A stretch of 64,000 nt of DNA. Origin: Gandjariella thermophila. Its GTDB lineage: Bacteria > Actinomycetota > Actinomycetes > Mycobacteriales > Pseudonocardiaceae. The stretch covers positions 62,001-126,000 of the forward strand of contig NZ_BJFL01000012.1 of the NCBI RefSeq assembly GCF_005405885.1, read 5' to 3'. The notes beneath the pieces were generated by a model, which had not been told where the DNA came from, searched no databases, and saw only the letters and a program-made list of their open reading frames with translations. The position numbers were made by a program, and so were the translations under genes. Positions 58,620 through 64,000 of this stretch are shown piece after piece; the first letter of the stretch is position 1; each line of letters begins with the position of its first letter.

Positions 58620-59531
58620 TCACACCCAGTAGGAAACGCGGGCACGGTAGTTGCGCAGCGCCAGCAGCGCCAGTGCCCAGCCCACGATCGTGAAACCACC
58701 GACCACCACCCAGTGTGTCCAGCTCTGCTGCAGACCCACCAGCGGGGCCTTGATGATCTCGACGACGTGGTAGAACGGGTTCAGCGCGAGCAGGTGGGCC
58801 ATCGACGACGTCCGGCCATTCGTGTAGAGCAGGTCGGCCTGCCACATGATCGGGGTCATGTAGAAGATCAGCGTCATGAAGCTCTGCACGACCGGCGGAA
58901 TGTCCCGGAACCGGGTGGCCGCGATGCCGAACAGCACCGTCACCCATCCGGCGTTCAGCACGATCAGTGCGAACGCCGGGATCGCGAGCACGATCCCCCA
59001 GTTCAGGCCGGGCTGTGTGATGCCGTTGGGAATCACGTGGTATGGCTTGTCGATGGCCCAGATGAAGATTCCGCAGACCAGGACGTAGACCACCAGGTTG
59101 TGGGCGAACAGCAGGATCTGCCGCCACACCGTGCGCAGCACGTAGACCATCAGCGGCGCAGGCAGGTGCTTGATCAGGCCCTCGTTCACGATGAACGTGT
59201 CCGCGCCGTCCATGATGCAGCCGCTGACGAAGCTCCACACGATCAGACCCACGGTGATGCTCGGCAGCACGGTGGCGATCTGGGTGCCGAACAGGGCCGC
59301 GTTCAGGATGCCGAGGGCGAGCGCGGTGACCGCCATGCTGATGGTGATCCACAACGGGCCGATGACCGAGCGGCGGTACCGCTGCTTGATGTCCTGCCAG
59401 CCGAGGTGACTCCACAGCTCGCGCTCGCGGAGGCCGTCGCGGATGTCCGCGACGGCACGTGCCCAACTGCGTGGCGGCGGCCCGGGCAGGGGCGCCGCGG
59501 TCGGCGCGTCGATCGTGCTGGTCGCTTGCAC
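58620..59531 (-). CDS. wzm: Galactan-lipid exporter permease (Wzm/RfbD type)
   Basis: The 303-residue ABC-2 permease partner (Rv3783 counterpart). Six helices follow the coupling region ELWSHLGWQDIKQRYRRSVIGP, the standard Wzm start. GTG 59531 follows TACCCT by 7 nt; the frame also starts at GTG 59582 as a GTGA overlap with the methyltransferase stop. I prefer 59531 because of the promoter box, but coupled translation from 59582 is possible, adding 17 residues. Confidence 0.93.
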   Translation of the reverse strand: MQATSTIDAPTAAPLPGPPPRSWARAVADIRDGLRERELWSHLGWQDIKQRYRRSVIGPLWITISMAVTALALGILNAALFGTQIATVLPSITVGLIVWSFVSGCIMDGADTFIVNEGLIKHLPAPLMVYVLRTVWRQILLFAHNLVVYVLVCGIFIWAIDKPYHVIPNGITQPGLNWGIVLAIPAFALIVLNAGWVTVLFGIAATRFRDIPPVVQSFMTLIFYMTPIMWQADLLYTNGRTSSMAHLLALNPFYHVVEIIKAPLVGLQQSWTHWVVVGGFTIVGWALALLALRNYRARVSYWV

Positions 59532-59538
59532 GGGACTG

Positions 59539-59544
59539 AGGGTA
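59539..59544 (-). promoter_or_regulatory. -10 box (TACCCT) before wzm
   Basis: On the minus strand GGTACCCTC places TACCCT 7 nt before GTG 59531. The octamer GGTACCCT is shared with glf and occurs upstream of glfT2, so these galactan genes may use a similar promoter. Confidence 0.4.
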
Positions 59545-59578
59545 CCGGCGGCAGTCCGCACAACTCGTCGCCGGGCGG

Positions 59579-60430
59579 TCACACCGTTGTCACACGCACG
59601 ACAACCTGCTCGTTGTCGTAGGTGTACGCCAGGTAGTCGAACGTGAGTCCGGTGCGTTCGACGTACTCCCGCCAGGCGCGGTACTCGTGCTCCGGCCAGC
59701 CGGGGAAGTTGAAGAACTCGTCGAAGACGATGACGCTGCCCGGTCGCAGCCGCGGGCCGACCAGGTCGAGCACGGTCTTCGCGGACGCGTACAGGTCGCA
59801 GTCGACGTGCAGGAAGTCCACGTGCTCGGGGTGCTCGGCGAGGAACGGGCCCAGCGTGTCGTCGAACCAGCCGACCACCAGTTCCGCCCCGGGCACCTCG
59901 GGCGGCGCCGCCATGGCGAAGGTGCCCGCGGGAAAGCCGTTGCGCCAGTTCTCCGGCAGCCCCTCGAACGAGTCGAAGCCGTACACGTTGCGGCCCTGCC
60001 GGGCGGCGGCGATCGCCTTCAGCGTGGTGCCCTCGTACACGCCGAACTCCAGGGCCAACCCGCCGGTGTCCGGCGCCTGCGTCAAGGCGTACTCGAGTGT
60101 CTCCTGCGGGTTGCCGAACTGGTGGGCGGCCGGCATGTGCTCGCGGACGAACCGTGCGCTCTGCCGGGCCGCCTCCTGCTCACCGGCGTAGACCATGTCG
60201 CGCCGGGCCCGGATCTCGTACTGCCGCACCGCGTGGTGGACCTCCTCCCGCAGGCTGCGCCGGGCTTCTTCCAGCTCACCGCGCAGCGACTCGACGGCGG
60301 CGCGCAGTTCCTCCACCTGACGGGCGTGGTAGCGGGACACCACCTCGTCCACCACCCGCAGCGCCTTGTCCCGCAGCGCCCTGCGGAGGTGGTCGGGATG
60401 CAGCTTCCGGCGACGCGGCGGGTACGGCAC
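59579..60430 (-). CDS. TylF-like class I SAM-dependent methyltransferase
   Basis: A 283-residue protein. A coiled coil (about 30-75, with EELRAAVESLRGELEEARRSL) precedes a methyltransferase domain with the SAM motif ALEFGVYEGTTLKAIA, the acidic VYGFDSFEGLPENW and the metal-site VDFLHVDCDLYASA, as in macrocin-O-methyltransferase (TylF) enzymes acting on sugars. GTG 60430 follows GAGGAC. Its stop overlaps the possible upstream wzm start by GTGA. It might methylate a sugar in the galactan or another surface glycan; this is inference from position. Confidence 0.82.
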   Translation of the reverse strand: MPYPPRRRKLHPDHLRRALRDKALRVVDEVVSRYHARQVEELRAAVESLRGELEEARRSLREEVHHAVRQYEIRARRDMVYAGEQEAARQSARFVREHMPAAHQFGNPQETLEYALTQAPDTGGLALEFGVYEGTTLKAIAAARQGRNVYGFDSFEGLPENWRNGFPAGTFAMAAPPEVPGAELVVGWFDDTLGPFLAEHPEHVDFLHVDCDLYASAKTVLDLVGPRLRPGSVIVFDEFFNFPGWPEHEYRAWREYVERTGLTFDYLAYTYDNEQVVVRVTTV

Positions 60431-60605
60431 GGCAGTCCTCTCGGCGGCTCGGGTGACGTCAGCGGCTTGGGCGGCTTCCGCGCGGGCGGGGTCCGCCCCC
60501 ATGATGTCGGCACGCCGGCCCGCCAGGTACAGGGGCGGCCGCGCCCGGCGTTCCCGCTGGGCACGGCCGCCGCCCGGGCTGTCAGTGCCTGTTCCGGACA
60601 GGCTG

Positions 60606-61169
60606 TCAGAGGTACTGGCCGGTGCCCCTGATGTGCGGGCCGCCCTCGTGGTCGAGCTGGCCGGTGCCGGGCGGCAGGGCACCCCGCCGCATCTGCTCCA
60701 GCTGCACCCTGGCCGCCATCTGCTGGGCGAACAGGGCGGTCTGGATGCCGTGGAACAGGCCCTCCAGCCAGCCGACGAGCTGCGCCTGGGCGATGCGCAG
60801 CTCGGCGTCCGACGGCGTGGCGTCCTCCTCGAACGGCAGCGTCAGCCGCTCGAGTTCGTCCCGCAGCTCGGGGGCGAGGCCCTGCTCGAGTTCGCGGATG
60901 GAAGACCGGTGGATCTCCCGCAGCCGGTTGCGGCTGGCCTCGTCCAGCGGCGCCGCGCGCACCTCCTCGAGCAGTTGCTTGATCATGGTGCCGATCCGCA
61001 TCACCTTGGCCGGCTCCTCCACCTGGTCGGCGACCTCATGGTGGTCGCCCTTGTCGTTGTCCCCGGTGGGGATGCGGGCGGTGCCCATCGGGGCCCCGTC
61101 CGGGCCGACCACGACCACGTGCTGCCCACGCTCGGGCTTGTCGGCAGCGCTCTCGTTCGGCTGGTTCAT
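60606..61169 (-). CDS. bpa: Bacterial proteasome activator Bpa (PafE)
   Basis: The 187-residue ATP-independent ring activator of the 20S proteasome. The central four-helix region (about 55-165) fits the dodecameric Bpa fold, and the protein ends with the proteasome-docking tail GQYL. This corresponds to Rv3780. It opens the proteasome gate for unfolded proteins, including heat-shock repressor HspR in mycobacteria. ATG 61169. It is divergent from the next gene. Proteasome genes themselves are outside the window. Confidence 0.93.
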   Translation of the reverse strand: MNQPNESAADKPERGQHVVVVGPDGAPMGTARIPTGDNDKGDHHEVADQVEEPAKVMRIGTMIKQLLEEVRAAPLDEASRNRLREIHRSSIRELEQGLAPELRDELERLTLPFEEDATPSDAELRIAQAQLVGWLEGLFHGIQTALFAQQMAARVQLEQMRRGALPPGTGQLDHEGGPHIRGTGQYL

Positions 61170-61282
61170 GCCCCCATCCTGTCGCGTTCGGGTGGCCGCA
61201 GGCGAGCGGCATCGCGGTGCCCCGGCCCGAACCCGCGCTACCCCGGGTAGCCCCCGAAGGGCAGGCCACTTGTCCTGCTCCG

Positions 61283-61288
61283 TACGGT
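61283..61288 (+). promoter_or_regulatory. -10 box (TACGGT) before the cysteine-desulfurase-like gene
   Basis: TACGGT lies 7 nt before ATG 61296, consistent with a leaderless transcript. This favours ATG 61296 over GTG 61287, which overlaps the box. Confidence 0.4.
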
Positions 61289-61295
61289 GTGCGGT

Positions 61296-62495
61296 ATGGC
61301 GTTCGACGTCGCTCGAGTTCGTGGGCTGTTCCCCGCGCTGGGCGATGGCTGGGTACACCTGGACGCGCCGGCCGGCATGCAGGTGCCCGAACAGGTCGCC
61401 ACCGCGGTGTCCACCGCGCTGCGCGCCCCGGTCTCGGGCCCCGGCGGGATCTTTCCCGCCTCCCAGCGGGCCGAGGCGATCGTGGACGCGGCCCGCCGCG
61501 CCGTGGCCGACCTGGTGGGCGTCGACCCGGCAGGCGTGGTGCTCGGACCCAGCTCAGCGGTTCTGCTCCAGCGGCTGGCCGACGCGCTCGGCGACGGCTG
61601 GATGCTCGGGGACGAGGTCGTCGTGTCGCGCCTGGACCACCCGGCGAACGTGGCGCCGTGGCAGCGCGCCGCCCAGCGCTCGGGTAGCTCGGTGCGGTGG
61701 GCAGAGGTGGACATCGAGACCTGCGAGCTGCCCGCGTGGCAGTACGACGACCTGGTCTCGCCGCGCACCAAGGTGGTGGCCGTCACCGCCGCCTCGGGCG
61801 CCGTCGGCACCCGTCCCGACCTGCGCCGGATCGCCGACGTGGCGAAGCAGGCCGGGGCGATGGTGGTGGTGGACGCCTCGGCCGCGGCGCCGTTCATCCC
61901 GCTGGACATCACCTCGATGAACGCGGACGTGGTGGCGGTGTCCGCGAGCGCGTGGGGCGGCCCGCCGGTGGGCGCGCTGGCCTTCCGGGACGCCTCCATG
62001 CTGGACCGGCTGCCGTCCTGCTCGCTGGAGCCCGGGGCGCGCGGCCCGGACCGGTTGGAACTCGGGCCGCCGGCGTACCCGCTGCTGGCCGGGCTGGTCG
62101 CCTCGGTGGACTACCTGGCCGCGCTGGACGACGCCGCGGTGGGACCGCGCCGGGAGCGGCTGCTCACCTCGCTCGGCTCGGTCAAGTCCTACCAGGCCGG
62201 GCTGCTGGCCAACCTGATCAACGAGCTGCGCGCGCTGCGGCACATCATGGTGATCGGCGACGCGATGCGCCGGGTGCCCGCGCTGTCCTTCACGGTCAGC
62301 GGGGTCAAGGCCGCCGACGCCCTGGAGCACCTGGCCGAGCGCGGCGTGTGCGCGTTCGCCGACCCCGGCACGCACGGCGTGTTCGCCGCCCTCGGCGTCG
62401 GCGAGGTGGGTGGAGTGGTCCGCGTCGGGCTGGCGCACTACACCAACGCCGTCGAGATCGACCAGCTGGTCCGCGCGCTGGCCGGGTTGGGCTAG
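61296..62495 (+). CDS. Cysteine-desulfurase-like protein lacking the PLP lysine
   Basis: A 399-residue class-V aminotransferase-fold protein (Rv3778c counterpart). The N-terminal LDAPAGMQVPEQV, the SRLDHPANVAPWQ segment with the PLP-stacking His and the VVVDASAAAPFIPLD with the PLP-nitrogen Asp are present. The usual Lys in S-x-H-K is absent: the position reads SASAWGG (216-222). An ordinary Schiff-base reaction is therefore unlikely. A structural, regulatory or sulfur-carrier role is possible. The gene is convergent with the quinone oxidoreductase with a 4-nt overlap of stops. Confidence 0.86.
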   Translation: MAFDVARVRGLFPALGDGWVHLDAPAGMQVPEQVATAVSTALRAPVSGPGGIFPASQRAEAIVDAARRAVADLVGVDPAGVVLGPSSAVLLQRLADALGDGWMLGDEVVVSRLDHPANVAPWQRAAQRSGSSVRWAEVDIETCELPAWQYDDLVSPRTKVVAVTAASGAVGTRPDLRRIADVAKQAGAMVVVDASAAAPFIPLDITSMNADVVAVSASAWGGPPVGALAFRDASMLDRLPSCSLEPGARGPDRLELGPPAYPLLAGLVASVDYLAALDDAAVGPRRERLLTSLGSVKSYQAGLLANLINELRALRHIMVIGDAMRRVPALSFTVSGVKAADALEHLAERGVCAFADPGTHGVFAALGVGEVGGVVRVGLAHYTNAVEIDQLVRALAGLG

Positions 62496-63481
62496 CGGAC
62501 TCGCAGCACGAGCTTGCCGAACACGCCGCCGGCGTCCAGGGCGCGGTGCGCGTCCCCGGCCCGCCGCACCGGCAGCACCTCGTGGACCACCGGCCGTACC
62601 GTGCCGCTCTCGATCAGCGGCCACAGCCGGGCGCGCACGTCCGCGACGATCTCCGCCTTGCCGTTCGGGCCGTCCACCGGCCGGCCGCGCAGCCCGACCG
62701 CGGACACGCTGCCGCGCTTCGGCAGCAGCTTGCCCAGGTCCAGCTCGGCCTTGCGGCCGCCCTGCATGCCGATCACCACGAGGTGCCCGTCGGTGGCCAG
62801 CACGTCCACGTTGCGGGCCAGGTACTTGGCACCCATGTTGTCCAGCACCACGTCCGCGCCGTGCCCGCCGGTGGCGCCCCGGACCTCCTCGACGAAGTCC
62901 TGCTCCCGGTAGTTGATCGCGATGTCAGCGCCCAGCTCGCGGCAGCGGGCAAGCCGCTCGGCCGAGCCCGCGGTGACCGCCACCGTCGCGCCCAGCGCCC
63001 TGCCCACCTGGATGGCGTGCGTGCCGACCCCGCCCGAGCCGCCGTGTACCAGCAGCACGTCGCCCTTGCCCAGCCCGGCCAGCATCACCACGTTCGACCA
63101 CACCGTGCAGGCCACCTCGGGCAGGCTGGCCGCGGTGACCAGGTCCACCCCGGCGGGCACGGGCAGCAGCTGCGCGGCGGGCACCGCGACCCGCTCGGCG
63201 TAGCCCCCGCCGGCGAGCAGCGCGCACACCTCGTCGCCGACCCGCCAGCCGGTGACCCCCTCGCCGAGCGCCGCGACCGTGCCCGAGCACTCCAGCCCGA
63301 TCACCTCGGACGCACCGGGCGGCGGCGGGTAGAAGCCCTGGCGCTGCAGCAGGTCGGCGCGGTTCACCGCGGTGGCCGCCACGTCCAGCAGCACCTCACC
63401 CGGACCGGGCTCCGGGTCCGGCACCTCGGTCCATTCCAGCACCTCGGGTCCGCCCGGCTCGCGGGTCGTGATCGCGTGCAT
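62492..63481 (-). CDS. NAD(P)H-quinone oxidoreductase
   Basis: A 329-residue medium-chain dehydrogenase of the quinone oxidoreductase (PIG3-like) class, without zinc ligands. The NADPH fold carries LLVHGGSGGVGTHAIQ, and the NRADLLQRQGFYPPPPG segment is typical for the family. It reduces quinones or similar carbonyl compounds. Corresponds to Rv3777, so synteny with the bpa block is kept. ATG 63481. Confidence 0.95.
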   Translation of the reverse strand: MHAITTREPGGPEVLEWTEVPDPEPGPGEVLLDVAATAVNRADLLQRQGFYPPPPGASEVIGLECSGTVAALGEGVTGWRVGDEVCALLAGGGYAERVAVPAAQLLPVPAGVDLVTAASLPEVACTVWSNVVMLAGLGKGDVLLVHGGSGGVGTHAIQVGRALGATVAVTAGSAERLARCRELGADIAINYREQDFVEEVRGATGGHGADVVLDNMGAKYLARNVDVLATDGHLVVIGMQGGRKAELDLGKLLPKRGSVSAVGLRGRPVDGPNGKAEIVADVRARLWPLIESGTVRPVVHEVLPVRRAGDAHRALDAGGVFGKLVLRVR

Positions 63482-63513
63482 GTCCCGACCGTAATCCGCC
63501 CGGCCGGACCGCG

Positions 63514-64000
63514 TCACCCCAGGTTCGTCGCGCCGAACGTGTCGCAGCGGGCCGGGTCGCCGGTCTGGATGCCGGTGGTGAACCACTTCTCCCGCTGGGC
63601 GGAGGTGCCGTGGGTGAACTGCGAGCTGTTCACCTGACCGCTGCCCAGGTTGCGCTGGATGAAGTCGTCGCCGATCCGGGACGCCGCGTCCAGCGCGCTG
63701 GCGATGTCCTGCTGGCTGATGTTCCTGATCAGCGGCTGGCCGCTCGCGGTGGGCGTGCTGGTGGCGTGGTTGGCCCACACCCCGGCGTAGCAGTCGGCCT
63801 GCAGCTCCAGCCGCACCGAGTCGGAGGTCGGTCCCTGCCGGGTCCGCACCCTGGACTCGGTGCCCAGCAGGTTCTGCACGTGGTGGCCATATTCGTGGGC
63901 CAGCACGTAACCCTCGACGAACGGCCCGCCCTGCGCGCCGAACTTGGTCTGCAACTCCTTGAAGAAGCTCAGGTCGATGTAGACGGTCTGGTCGGCGGGG
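63514..64000 (-). CDS. Neutral zinc metallopeptidase, partial at the window edge
   Basis: The C-terminal part (about 162 residues) of a YpfJ-type zinc metallopeptidase. The zinc motif LAHEYGHHVQNLLG (HExxH) and the third-ligand segment RLELQADCYAGVWA are intact, and the end EKWFTTGIQTGDPARCDTF is family-typical. The frame stays open to position 64000, so the N-terminus, usually with a signal or membrane helix, lies outside. The protein is probably extracytoplasmic. Confidence 0.9.
   Translation of the reverse strand, partial: PADQTVYIDLSFFKELQTKFGAQGGPFVEGYVLAHEYGHHVQNLLGTESRVRTRQGPTSDSVRLELQADCYAGVWANHATSTPTASGQPLIRNISQQDIASALDAASRIGDDFIQRNLGSGQVNSSQFTHGTSAQREKWFTTGIQTGDPARCDTFGATNLG

Overview
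The window is about 73% GC, with dense genes, many GTG starts and frequent 4-nt ATGA/GTGA overlaps. It carries a nearly complete set of genes for arabinogalactan (mycolyl-type cell wall) assembly: glfT1, glfT2, glf, a UbiA-type decaprenyl-phosphate phosphoribosyltransferase, its PAP2 phosphatase, aftA, dprE1, dprE2, a GtrA protein and the Wzm/Wzt galactan exporter. It also has an iniBAC-like locus and the proteasome activator Bpa. Together these indicate an arabinogalactan-containing actinobacterium, most likely Pseudonocardiales (Amycolatopsis/Saccharopolyspora-like). I see no insertion sequence, prophage, CRISPR array, rRNA or tRNA gene, so this reads as core chromosome.

Layout. 1-6.4 kb: 3' part of a sodium/solute symporter, a rhodanese, a DUF4328 membrane protein, a cytochrome P450, a glycerophosphodiester phosphodiesterase, and DUF5926 and DUF952 proteins. 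6.3-6.7 kb: a cluster of TTGTCCACA (DnaA-box-like) sites and a decayed maleylpyruvate isomerase fragment. 6.7-16 kb: a divergent envelope-stress locus, with an IniR-like LuxR ATPase and a membrane-anchored Hsp70 on the left and iniB, iniA and iniC (dynamin-like GTPases) on the right. 16.1-18.2 kb: MarR regulator plus a DrrAB-type ABC exporter. 18.3-23 kb: J-domain membrane protein, arginine deiminase, CPBP protease and a DUF2470 protein with a possible iron box. 23-27 kb: homogentisate (tyrosine) degradation, hmgA diverging from a gene of unknown function, fahA and an IclR regulator.

27-35 kb: cytochrome bd oxidase cydA-cydB and a fused CydDC exporter, behind a DosR-like palindrome, then a GAF histidine kinase and a convergent NarL-type response regulator. 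35-44.8 kb: housekeeping genes (macrodomain protein, pheA, histidine phosphatase, zincin, septum-formation protein, a YgiB/YgiC-like pair, serS, HAD phosphatase, LLM oxidoreductase, endonuclease III-like protein). 44.9-60.4 kb: arabinogalactan region on both strands, interrupted by purC and three small unknown genes. 60.6-64 kb: Bpa, a cysteine-desulfurase-like protein lacking the PLP lysine, a quinone oxidoreductase and the end of a zinc metallopeptidase. This block keeps the Rv3777-Rv3783 neighbourhood known from Mycobacterium tuberculosis.

How the genes fit together. Galactan is started by GlfT1, extended by GlfT2 with UDP-galactofuranose from Glf, and exported by Wzm/Wzt. Arabinan donor is made by UbiA, the PAP2 phosphatase, DprE1 and DprE2, and AftA adds the first arabinose. 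The ini locus probably responds when this envelope is damaged. Many genes have a TANNNT hexamer only 6-10 nt before the start codon, which suggests widespread leaderless transcription.
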